A program made the position numbers and the translations under genes. Positions 26,181 through 35,817 of a stretch of 64,000 bases of DNA are shown one piece after another. Source of the DNA: Paenibacillus sp. P25. Lineage in GTDB: Bacteria > Bacillota > Bacilli > Paenibacillales > NBRC-103111. The notes under the pieces were generated by a model. That model did not search any database. It was not told where the DNA came from and worked only from the letters and a program-made list of their open reading frames with translations. Position 1 is the stretch's first letter; each line of letters starts with the position of its first letter. The stretch lies in the NCBI GenBank assembly GCA_024704175.1, contig CP085629.1:5580001-5644000 (forward strand), written 5' to 3'.

Positions 26181-28144
26181 CTAGCATTCCAGGTTATTCC
26201 TCCCGGGGATGATGATCCGGTTCCCGGGGTCGTGGCGCTTGCCCATTTGCTTCCGCGCCTTGCGTACCTCCTTCGATTCGAACACGATATCCATGTCATA
26301 ATCGCCTTCCGGGTAAAGCTCTTTCCGTTCGATGTAAAGGGACAGCCGTTTCCGGTTGATGCGCACCTTCTCCTTCTGGATCTGCACCGGGATATTGCCC
26401 CGATCGTCCGGCGGCCCGCATACGATCCCCGTCCGTTTCAGGGAATGGATCCAGACGCAGTCGCCGATTTCAAAAGCGGGTAAGGACGGTCTGGGCTCCG
26501 CTCTCCTCGCTGAAGCGACCGTTTGATGTCCATTTGCCGCCCGCTCCGGCTGGTGAGGCACCTTCCTGTGCGGCTCGAGCGCCGCTTCCAGCGATACCAA
26601 AGCCTGCTCTCCCCGCCCTGCCGGCTGTACGTGATTTGCCTGGACCGATCGATCATCGCCGGGCTCATGCCAAGCTTCAACGCGATCTGGAACGCATAGC
26701 TGTTCCCCGCTTCGCCCATGGTCATCCGGTAGGTCGGCCGCAGCGTTTCGAGATCGAATTCCATCCGCGCATTGCGGAAGCCCGGCGCCTCTTCGGCAAA
26801 TCGCTTGATTTCGTTAAAATGCGTCGTCGCCATGATCGTCGCACCTTTGCGGTACAGCTCTTCGAGCACAGCGATGGACAGTCCGATGCCTTCGCCCGGG
26901 TCGGTTCCGGTCGCCAGCTCATCGAGCAGGATAAGAGACGCAGGGCCCGCCTGCTCTAAAATGCGGATGACGCTCCGGATATGGGCCGAGAACGTGCTGA
27001 GCGAGTGCTCCAGGCTCTGTCCGTCCCCGATATCCGCGAGCACGCTGTTATACACGGCGAAGCGGCTTCCCGCCTCTACCGGCACCGGCAGGCCGGATTG
27101 AACCATCAGGGTGAGCGACCCTACGGTTTTGAGCGCCACCGTTTTGCCGCCCGTGTTGGGTCCGGTAATAATCAGCGCGCGGTAGTTATCGCCGAGGGTG
27201 CAGTCCAGCGGAACGGCGCCGCCGAGCAGCGGATGTCTTCCTCCCTTGATGACGATAAGCCCCTCCTCGTTCAGCTCCGGCACCTTGCCGTCGTAAGTCT
27301 TCGCCAGCTTCGCTTTCGCAAACAGGAAGTCGTAATGCCCGATCGTCTCCAAATTGATTGACAGCTCGTGCCGGAAGCTTTCCGTGAGTTCGGTCAGCAT
27401 GCCCAGCACCTTCATCTCTTCCGCGGCTTCCTCGGCCCTCAGCGCGCTCAGCTCGTAGGTCAGCGAGGCGATATCCGCCGGCTCGACGAAGACGGTCTGG
27501 CCGCTGGCCGACTCGTCCAGCACCGTCCCCGCGATCAGCTTGCGGTGCTCCTTCTTCACCGGCAGCACGTACCGCCCCCGCGCAGGCTGACCACCTGTTC
27601 TTGAAGATAGGAACGGTACTTGTTCATCGTACCGTCCAGCTTCTTTTTGATCCGCTCCTCAATGATCGCGAGCTTTTTGCGGACCTTATTCAGTTCCGGG
27701 CTCGCTTCGGACGTGATCTGTCCATGCCGGATGCAGCGACCGATTTCGCTTCCAAGCTCCTTCAGCTCATACAAGGAAAGCGCGTAGGAGGCGACCTGCG
27801 GAGCGATGGACTCCTTTTTGGCCATAAACCGTTTTAACTGCTCCGTACTCTCGAGCATGCGGGCGATCAGGGACAGCTCGGCCGGCGACAGCAATAGCCC
27901 CTTGCCCAGTCCTTCCATCAGCGGTTCCATCCCATCGAGAGAAGGAATCGGGACGCTGGCTCCATGCCGGATCACAGCCACCGCCTCGTCGGCTTCCTGC
28001 AGCGAGCTTCTCGATCACCCGCCGCTCGGTATGCGGCTCCAGCCGCTGCACATGCCTTTTGCCGAGATAGGACAGGGCCAGCTGCTCCAATTTCTCCTTC
28101 ACCTTGCCGTATTCCAATCGTTCCGCCGTTTCATGATTCATCAT
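26181..28144 (-). CDS. MutS2-like protein without Smr domain (three frameshifts)
   Basis: Joined across frameshifts near 28010, 27582 and 26605 it gives about 654 residues. The order is a MutS2-type core (MNHETAERLEYGKVKEKLEQL), the lever/clamp region with KKLDGTMNKYRSYLQEQVV, the ATPase with Walker A (ITGPNTGGKTVALKT), Walker B (LILLDELATGTDP) and ATTHFNEIK, then a KOW-like region (IGDCVWIHSLKRTGIVCG), ending at RNNLEC. MutS2 proteins normally continue into a C-terminal Smr nuclease domain of about 80 residues; none is visible before the stop. MutS2 acts on branched DNA or on collided ribosomes. AAAGGAGG precedes the ATG. Confidence 0.85.
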
Positions 28145-28193
28145 AGCCGCTTGAAGCCTCCTTTTAGGTTCATCGAAAAAGGTTCCTGCAACG

Positions 28194-28235
28194 CAAAAAA
28201 GGCAGAGCATGAACGAACGCGTCATGCTCTGCCTT
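28194..28235 (-). terminator. Strong terminator-like hairpin upstream of the mutS2-like gene
   Basis: On the minus strand the 14-bp stem AAGGCAGAGCATGA/TCATGCTCTGCCTT is followed by TTTTTTGCG, 50 bases before the mutS2-like start codon. It would stop transcription arriving from the structured RNA, unless antiterminated. Confidence 0.85.
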
Positions 28236-28352
28236 ATGCTGAAACCGCCGTATTCGACCTGCCCCAGTCGGGGAGTCCCGCCTTAAGGGTGCCAGGATAA
28301 ACGGGTACCCCGTCCTTGCCTGGCAAGGCGAGGACAGCCGCGTTTATCCAAT
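28236..28352 (-). other. Structured spacer with nested hairpin
   Basis: GGATAAACG (28295-28303) pairs with CGTTTATCC (28341-28349), and an inner CCTTGCC/GGCAAGG hairpin lies at 28314-28328. No coding region is visible. Confidence 0.55.
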
Positions 28353-28668
28353 AATAAAAAACCGTGCTGCAAGAGCACGGTTTCGTCGAATCGGCTGATT
28401 CTCCTGAACCCAAGGTTCAGGACGGCCAACATCGCCTACGGATACCCCCTAATGGGCGCCGGTGAAGCGATATGACCCTTATATGCAGCGTTATGATCCC
28501 GATGTTCTTAACTAACATTTCCGGCCGCCGCCAGCTTCGTCTACCGGCACCCAGTCGTCGTTTCAAGACAGACGGGTAGCGGGAGCACTTTTCTCACGGC
28601 TTCCGATATGAAATTGGTTTAGTTAAGAACGACCCTGGACATCAAAACGTCCCCTTTTTCGATAAGAT
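28353..28668 (-). ncRNA. Candidate structured noncoding RNA or riboswitch-like leader
   Basis: A consensus promoter would start a minus-strand RNA of about 315 bases. It contains a perfect 12-bp long-range stem (GTTCTTAACTAA at 28504-28515 with TTAGTTAAGAAC at 28619-28630), a stem AACATCG/CGATGTT (28428-28434 with 28500-28506), a perfect 8-bp hairpin CCTGAACC/GGTTCAGG (28403-28421), and a final terminator with 10-bp stem 28359-28368/28374-28383 followed by TTTTTT. I could not match it to T-box, SAM, TPP, lysine, cobalamin, M-box, c-di-AMP, glycine, FMN, 6S, SRP, RNase P or tmRNA by eye. It is either a stand-alone RNA or a leader of the mutS2-like gene. Confidence 0.6.
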
Positions 28669-28674
28669 ATCTAC

Positions 28675-28703
28675 ATCCTACTCGTTTTTCCGTAATTTGT
28701 CAA
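28675..28703 (-). promoter_or_regulatory. Sigma-A promoter of the structured RNA
   Basis: On the minus strand TTGACA (28698-28703), exactly 17 bases and TAGGAT (28675-28680) form a strong promoter reading into the structured region. Confidence 0.8.
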
Positions 28704-28847
28704 CCTGCGCAGGACGTGGAATAACGCGGTGAAATCGCTTGAATGCGCCTATTTTTATAGCAAACTTATTGTATTGGCCCGTTGAAAGGATTACAATATT
28801 TCTTATACGATTTATTCCGATCCCACAGCCTAAAGGAGTCCTTACTG

Positions 28848-30053
28848 ATGAATTACCGTTTCTCCGATATGATGGAAAGCTTCAAGTCGTCCGCGGTGCG
28901 CGATATTTTGAAATTGACCCAAGGCAAATCGATCATCTCGCTGGCGGGCGGCCTGCCGAATGAGCAATTTTTCCCGATCGAGGCGGTGCGTGAAGCGTTT
29001 TCCCGCGTCTTCGATCAAGGCAAGCAGGTGCTGCAGTACGGCTTGACCGAAGGGTTCACCCCGCTGCGCGAAAGCTTGGCCCGTCATTTGGCACGAAGCA
29101 AGAACATTCATGTCGGCGTAGATAACATGCTGCTCACCACCGGCTCCCAGCAGGCGATAGATCTGCTGACCCGCGTTTACATTAACCCCGGCGATGTGAT
29201 TCTGGTCGAGAAACCGACCTATCTGGCCGCCATTCAAGTGTTTCAATCCCATAAAGCCAAGCTCGTGTCGGTCGATTGCGACGAATACGGCATGATCCCG
29301 GAAGATTTGGAACGGAAAGTCCAGCAGTACCAGGCGAAAATGATTTACGTCATCCCGACCTTCTCGAATCCTTCGGGCAAAGCCTGGAGCTTGGAGCGCC
29401 GTCAAAGCACCCTGGACATTTGCCGGCGTCATGAAGTGCTGATTCTCGAGGACGATCCTTACGGCGAACTGCGGTTCGGAGACGGCGAGAGCTTCCCGAC
29501 CCTCTTCTCGCTGAACGGCGGTGCGGAAGGCGACCACGTCGTCTACACCAGCACGTTCTCCAAGATCGTTGCTCCGGCGCTGCGCACCGGATGGGTAGTC
29601 GGCGAAGCGGCGGTCATCCGCAATATGTCCCGCGCGAAGCAGGCGGCGGACCTGCATTCCAGCACGATGGACCAGCAGGCGCTGCACCAGCTGTTCGAGC
29701 ATTTCGACCTGTACAGCCACATCGATCTGATCCGTACGGAATATGAAGCCCGGATGCGGGAGATGCTGCAGAGGCTGGAAGCGCAGGCCTGGGAAGGCGT
29801 TCGCTGGATCGAGCCGAAAGGCGGTATGTTCATTTGGGTGGAAATGCCGCAAGGCGTGGACACGCAGGAGCTCTTGAAGTATGCGGTGGAAGAAGGCGTA
29901 GCGTTCGTGCCCGGCGTCAGCTTCTTCGCGGACAACCCGGAGACAAACAAGATGCGGCTGAACTTCACTCATACCGACAGCGAACAGATGAAGCTGGCCT
30001 TCGAACGGCTCGACCGCGCGCTGAACCGGATGCGTGAGACCGCCGCGCTGTAA
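28848..30053 (+). CDS. PLP-dependent class I aminotransferase (2-aminoadipate/MocR-type)
   Basis: This 401-residue fold-type I aminotransferase has ISLAGGLPNEQFFP, LLTTGSQQAIDLL, YVIPTFSNPSGKAW, EDDPYGELRF and the PLP lysine in TSTFSKIVAPALRTGW. The pattern fits the 2-aminoadipate/multi-substrate (aromatic or branched-chain) subgroup. The location next to leucine and isoleucine synthesis genes suggests a branched-chain or aromatic role, but the substrate is not certain. AAAGGAGT lies 8 bases before the ATG; an upstream in-frame codon lacks a ribosome site. Confidence 0.9.
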   Translation: MNYRFSDMMESFKSSAVRDILKLTQGKSIISLAGGLPNEQFFPIEAVREAFSRVFDQGKQVLQYGLTEGFTPLRESLARHLARSKNIHVGVDNMLLTTGSQQAIDLLTRVYINPGDVILVEKPTYLAAIQVFQSHKAKLVSVDCDEYGMIPEDLERKVQQYQAKMIYVIPTFSNPSGKAWSLERRQSTLDICRRHEVLILEDDPYGELRFGDGESFPTLFSLNGGAEGDHVVYTSTFSKIVAPALRTGWVVGEAAVIRNMSRAKQAADLHSSTMDQQALHQLFEHFDLYSHIDLIRTEYEARMREMLQRLEAQAWEGVRWIEPKGGMFIWVEMPQGVDTQELLKYAVEEGVAFVPGVSFFADNPETNKMRLNFTHTDSEQMKLAFERLDRALNRMRETAAL

Positions 30054-30060
30054 GGCTGTG

Positions 30061-30099
30061 AAAAAATCCCCTTGGTTTCCACGAACCAAGGGGATTTTT
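30061..30099 (+). terminator. Rho-independent terminator
   Basis: The perfect stem AAATCCCCTTGGTT/AACCAAGGGGATTT is followed by further Ts, right after the aminotransferase stop. Confidence 0.95.
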
Positions 30100-30254
30100 G
30101 TTTGATGTAGGGGCACGCCGGAAAACACGCCTACGGGAGGGGTTGGGCTCGGTCCCGGCCGCAAGGCCGGGCACTGGCCGCTTGCCCCAGGGCTTCAGCG
30201 TGAAGCTGCTTTGTGGAGCATCCCCAACCGGACGGTTGAACGGATCTCGGAGCA

Positions 30255-30441
30255 ATAAGACCCTGCGGGGCGCTAGCCTCCTGACCCGAACCGATTCGGA
30301 AAGCTTAGCGCCTTGGCTGCATCCTATTCCGAACCGGCACCCCCGTCACCCGCTTATCGCACAAACATAAATAAGACCCTGCAGGTCCGCTATTACCCAA
30401 TCCGAACGGATCGGGGCGTTTAGCGCCCTGGCAGGGTCTTA
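30255..30441. repeat. Pair of related hairpin elements after ilvC
   Basis: Two similar units, 30255-30316 and 30371-30441, both begin ATAAGACCCTGC, share a CCGAAC...CGGA core and a TTAGCGCC block. The second closes on itself with GCAGGGTCTTA to give an 11-bp stem. They lie between convergent genes (aminotransferase and ilvC) and probably include the ilvC terminator. The rest of 30100-30529 holds no gene. Confidence 0.6.
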
Positions 30442-30529
30442 CTCGCACCGGCCGAAGGGTGCGCAAAACGGATCCGTCTTCCGCTTCCCCTTCAATCCGG
30501 CCTTATGCCAAACAGGAATTCCTGTTCAA

Positions 30530-31522
<993 letters not shown>

Positions 31523-31555
31523 GGGATAATAGCTCCTCCTTTGATTTAAAAACCC

Positions 31556-31655
31556 TGTGAGCGGGTGCCCAAAAGGACCACTTCCGTTCCGGCAACCGCG
31601 CCGGGCTTCCAAGTCTCCCGGACTTCCGCGTCATCCGCTTGGGCTCCCGCTCACA
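31556..31655 (-). promoter_or_regulatory. Large intercistronic stem-loop between ilvN and ilvC
   Basis: TGTGAGCGGGTGCCCAA (31556-31572) pairs with TTGGGCTCCCGCTCACA (31639-31655), 16 of 17 positions complementary, around a 66-base structured loop. It has no T tail, so I read it as an mRNA processing or stability element between cistrons. Confidence 0.65.
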
Positions 31656-31693
31656 AGGAACATTGTACTACGATTTATTTTATCTTAAAACGA

Positions 31694-32182
31694 TTATTTC
31701 ACGGCGCCGCGGATCATCGCCGTAGCTCCGGTACGGGACAGTTCCTTGATCCCGTACGGCTTCAGCGACTCGACCATGGCGTCGATTTTCTCGGAATCGC
31801 CGACCACCTGAACGATGATCGAGGAAGGGCCGATGTCCACGACAGCTGCACGGAATGTTTCCACCACACCCAAGATTTCCGGGCGGGCGCTCGGCTCTGC
31901 ACTTACTTTGATTAAAGCCAGCTCCCGGGCGACCATCGGGTTCGAGCTCAGATCAACGACTTTGATGACGTCAATCAATTTGTACAGCCGCTTGGAGACC
32001 TGCTCCAGCGTCTTGTCGTCGCCCGTCGTAACGATGACCATCCGGGACAAGCCCGCTTCCTCGGACTCGCCGACCGTGATGCTCTCGATATTGAAGCCCC
32101 GGCGGCCGAACAGGCCGGACACGCGCTGCAGCACACCGGGCTGGTTGTTCACTAGTACGGAAATGGTGTGTTTGTGAGTCAT
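31694..32182 (-). CDS. ilvN: Acetolactate synthase small (regulatory) subunit
   Basis: This 162-residue protein has an N-terminal ACT domain (HTISVLVNNQPGVLQRVSGL, GFNIESITVG) and the family's C-terminal domain. It binds the large subunit and confers valine feedback control. The ATG overlaps the ilvB stop as ATGA, so the two subunits are translationally coupled. Bacillus literature names this gene ilvH. Confidence 0.95.
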   Translation of the reverse strand: MTHKHTISVLVNNQPGVLQRVSGLFGRRGFNIESITVGESEEAGLSRMVIVTTGDDKTLEQVSKRLYKLIDVIKVVDLSSNPMVARELALIKVSAEPSARPEILGVVETFRAAVVDIGPSSIIVQVVGDSEKIDAMVESLKPYGIKELSRTGATAMIRGAVK

Positions 32183-33923
32183 TCCGAATCCCCCATTAAC
32201 ATTTCATCTAGCGCGGCCCCCTGCTGAACCATCGGATATACGTTCTCGTTCTTGCGAACGACGAACTCGACAAGTACCGGTCCCGGGGTATCCAGCGCTT
32301 CCTGCCATACGCGGCGGGCATCTTCCTTTTTCGAGGCCCGAAGCCCCTTCACGCCGTAGGCCTCCGCGAGCTTTACGAAATCCGGGCCGCCGGCAAGATC
32401 GATGTGGCTGTACCGGTTGTCGTAAATCAGCTCCTGCCACTGCCGGACCATGCCGAGCACCTGGTTGTTGATAACGACGATCTTGACCGGGATGTTGTTA
32501 ATGGCGCAAATGGCCAGCTCCTGCGAGCACATCTGCATGCCGCCGTCCCCGTTGATCGAAACGACCAGCCGGTCCGGGTGCGCGACTTGAGCGCCGATGG
32601 CGGACGGAAATCCGAAGCCCATCGTACCAAGACCGCCGGAGGTGATCCAGGAACGCGGATGATTGAATTTGTAATACTGCGCAGCCCACATCTGATGCTG
32701 GCCGACGTCCGTCGAAACGATCGCTTCGCCTTTGGTCGTCTCATGGATCATCTCGATCACGTACTGGGGCTTGAGCTCCGTGTCCGAATCCGTATAACTC
32801 AGCGGGAATTTGCGGACATTCTCCTTCACCCAATCGATCCAAGCGTCAGACTTGGCTTGCTTCGCTTTCAGATTGGCAAGCTGCAGAACGGCTTTGACAT
32901 CGCCTACAACCGGAATCGCCGTTTCGACGATTTTGCCGATTTCCGCCGGATCGACGTCGATATGAACGATCTTCTTCGCGTTCTTCGCGAAGTCCTTCAC
33001 CCGTCCCGTAACGCGGTCGTCAAAACGCGCGCCGATGCTGATCAAGAGATCGCAGTTTTGCAGCGCATGGTTGGCCGTGTAAGTTCCGTGCATCCCCGGC
33101 ATCCCCATCCAAAGCTCGTGCGCACTCGGGAAACCGCCTAGGCCGAGCAGCGTCGTCGTCACCGGAATGCGGGTTTTCTCAACGAACTCGAGCAGCTCCT
33201 TGGAAGCATCGGCGTACACTACGCCGCCGCCCGCGAGGATAACCGGCTTCTCGGATTCGGCAATCGCCTCGATCAGGCGGTCTACCTGCAGCTTGTTCGG
33301 CTGCACCGTCGGATTGTAGCCGCGGATTTCCACCTTCTCCGGATAGTAGAACGGCGCCTTCGTGTTGGAGACATCCTTCGGAATGTCGATCAGTACCGGT
33401 CCCTTGCGGCCGGTCGAAGCGATATGGAACGCTTCTTTCACGATACGCGGCAGGTCTTTTACATCGCGAACCAGATAGCTGTGCTTCGTAATCGGCATCG
33501 TAATGCCCGTGATGTCCGCTTCCTGGAACGCATCGGTACCGATGAGTGAAGTGGCTACGTTGCCGGTAATAACTACGAGCGGTACCGAGTCCATGTACGC
33601 AGTCGCAATACCTGTAACGAGGTTCGTCGCCCCCGGACCCGAAGTAGCCAGACATACGCCGACTTTGCCCGTCGAACGCGCATAGCCGTCGGCCGCGTGA
33701 ATGGCTCCCTGCTCATGGCGGGTCAGCAAATGGTTGAAATCTTCATTCCCATGCATAGCATCGTAAATATATAACACGGCTCCGCCCGGGTACCCGAACA
33801 CGCAATCCACGTCTTCCAACAGAAGGTGCGCGCAGCGCCGCCTCCGATCCTGTAATAACATCCGGCCTGAGCAGTTCTTCACGCAGCCTGTTCTCTCGAC
33901 TTTTGTGTGGTTTGAACAATCAT
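32179..33923 (-). CDS. ilvB: Acetolactate synthase large subunit (two frameshifts near the N-terminus)
   Basis: This is a thiamine-diphosphate enzyme of about 580 residues: VFGYPGGAVLYIYDAM, HEQGAIHAADGYARSTG with the catalytic Glu, GPVLIDIPKDV, the middle FAD-binding domain, and the TPP motif NGDGGMQMCSQELA. The correct start, ATG at 33923 after GAGGAGG, is followed by two single-base shifts at about 33880 and 33845; beyond them the frame is intact to the stop. It condenses pyruvate with pyruvate or 2-oxobutyrate. It lies directly under a T-box leader. Confidence 0.93.
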
Positions 33924-33947
33924 TCTATAGGCCTCCTCTCAATCTCG

Positions 33948-34316
33948 AAAAAAAACCAAAAAACCCCTTTCGCCCCAAACGCATCTTGTGCGTCTGACGG
34001 GACGAAAGGGGTTGAATTCTTCCGTGGTACCACCCAGATTTGTCATAAGCCTCGCGGCAAATGACCTTAGCAGGTAACGTGCGCCGCTAGCAAGCGCAGC
34101 TCTTACCCTCAGCACGGTAACGTGTGCTATTCCGATTCTCCCTACTAGCTATGGCGCTTCCAAACGCACCATACTTTTCAGGAAAACAGCTCCGAGGTGA
34201 GCTCGTACATAAGGGATTAATGGCGTTGGTTTCAGCTAATCCGCCGCTCTCTGAACATAAGGGCCCTTATAACTTCGTCCTCATCACAGCCGTTCGCAAC
34301 TGTTGTACTTTTTTAG
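33948..34316 (-). promoter_or_regulatory. T-box leader of the ilvBNC operon (leucine specifier proposed)
   Basis: On the minus strand the T-box core GGGTGGTACCACG occupies 34023-34035. It is preceded by a long stem I with an AG-bulge-like AGAGAG region and a specifier region GAGCTCACC (34196-34204), and followed by a terminator with stem AACCCCTTTCGTCCC/GGGGCGAAAGGGGTT and a long T run (33948-34013). The most likely specifier triplet is CTC (leucine) at 34199-34201, as in the B. subtilis ilv-leu leader. Uncharged tRNA would stabilise the antiterminator. The T-box call is firm; the specifier reading is less so. Confidence 0.9.
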
Positions 34317-34636
34317 TTATTATATGCCGAATCCCTGGGATAGTCAAGCGCAAATCCATGTCCCCGAAAAGCCGGAAATCTCCTCTTCGGGCTGGGTCTT
34401 CCGCCTTTTTTGACCTTAGAACCGCCTGTAATTCCATAATTTTCGCGACTCTAAGCCCTTGCTGCAGCATCAAGTCCCTGCACCTGCCGCAATCCGTGTC
34501 GGTCCCTGTCGCTCCAGGTAAAGCTGATTTGAAAATATTTCCTCATTTTCACAATGTCTTTGAAACGATTTTACCAGCATTTAACACTCGGCCTTTATGT
34601 TAATAAAGTATCTCAACCTTAAAAGGAGTGGATCCC
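34317..34636. other. Divergent promoter region
   Basis: This is the region between the divergent T-box transcript and the phosphoesterase gene. I see no gene and no unambiguous promoter, apart from AT-rich stretches near 34310-34325 and 34600-34615. Confidence 0.4.
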
Positions 34637-35748
34637 TTGAAAAAATGGTCGCTTACCGCCGCATTGGTAATGACTACGCTTAGTTCGGCTCTCGTTCCCG
34701 CGGGTGCCGCGCCGGCAGAGAACGCAAATTACGGACCCTCCGGGGGCAGCAAGGCGCTGGAGAACCCGGGTGCCGCCGGCAAACCGCCCAAACCGTCCGT
34801 TCCCGCCGAAGCTCAGGCCAAGAAGAAGCCGGCCCCCGCCCTGATCGGCCGAAGCTCGCCTTCCCGGTGCTCAGCGACATTCATGTGCAGTCCTGGGACA
34901 CGCAGTCTCATGCCAAATTCAGCGCCGCGCTGCAGGACTTAAGCGGAATCAATCCGAACTCGGATACGCTCGTCATCAACGGCGACCTGACGAACGGCAT
35001 GCCCGCCGATTATGCCAAGCTGCAGGAGCTGTTAAAGCAAAATCCCCATCCGAAGAATGTGCTGTTCTCGATGGGCAACCATGAATACTACAAAGCCTGG
35101 TTCGACGCCAGCGGCGCCTGGAGTCCGCCGACCTTCCCGAACGGCGAGACCGAGCAGGCGTCGATCTCCCGCTTCCTGCAGTTTGCAGGCACCGATAAGG
35201 TCTATTACGATCGCATTATCAAAGGCTATCACTTCATTTTCCTTGGCTCGGAGCAGTACAGGCAGTCCGATCCGAACAATCTGGAGGATGCTTATTTATC
35301 AAAAGAGCAGCTGAACTGGCTTAAAGATACGCTGAAAAAAGCATCCGGCTCAGGCAAACCAATCTTCGTCTTCCTGCACCAGCCGCTTCCTTACACAGTA
35401 GCAGGCACCTACTTCTGCTGCGTCAATAACCGTGCGGTCATTCAGCATGAAGAACTGAAGTCAATTTTGTCGCAGTATCCGCAAGTGATTTATTTCTCCG
35501 GCCACTCGCACTGGGAGCTCAAACTGCCGAAGACCATGGTGCAGGACGGCTTCACCATGGTGAACTCCTCTTCCGTGGTCCAGCCTTGGACCGATGACGG
35601 CAGCGGCGGAGAAATGCTGACCGCCCCGGAAGAAAGCGAAGGCTTGTATGTCGAGGTATATGACGACGAGGTGCGCATCCAGGGACGGGACTTTTACCGC
35701 AAGCGCTGGATTCCGGAGGCCGACTTCTCAGTTCCGGTTAAGCGCTGA
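34637..35748 (+). CDS. Secreted metallophosphoesterase (frameshifted)
   Basis: A TTG start with AAGGAGTGG upstream opens a signal peptide (LKKWSLTAALVMTTLSSALV, then PAGAAPA) and a Pro/Ala/Lys-rich linker. A one-base deletion near 34852 separates this from the calcineurin-like domain, which has all five blocks: DIH, NGDLTNG, GNHEYY, the FLHQPLPYT region and GHSHWELKL. Total about 370 residues. It is predicted to be exported and to hydrolyse phosphate esters with a two-metal centre; the substrate is unknown. Confidence 0.85.
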
Positions 35749-35758
35749 GCTTTTTTAA

Positions 35759-35808
35759 ATAAGGAAGCCCCGGTTGACCGCTGGTGACGCGGTATCCCGG
35801 GGCCTTCT
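35759..35808. terminator. Shared terminator hairpin between convergent genes
   Basis: A long stem AAGGAAGCCCCGG...CCGGGGCCTT with an inner ACCGC/GCGGT has T-rich flanks mainly on the minus-strand side. It lies between the phosphoesterase and ydaN ends. Confidence 0.65.
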
Positions 35809-35817
35809 CCTGTCATG

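Noticed and set aside
28353..28668. T-box, SRP RNA, RNase P RNA, tmRNA or a standard riboswitch
   Set aside because: None of the diagnostic cores (GGGTGGNACC, the SRP GGAAGGAAGC loop, the tmRNA tag and tRNA-like ends, or aptamer cores I know) is present.
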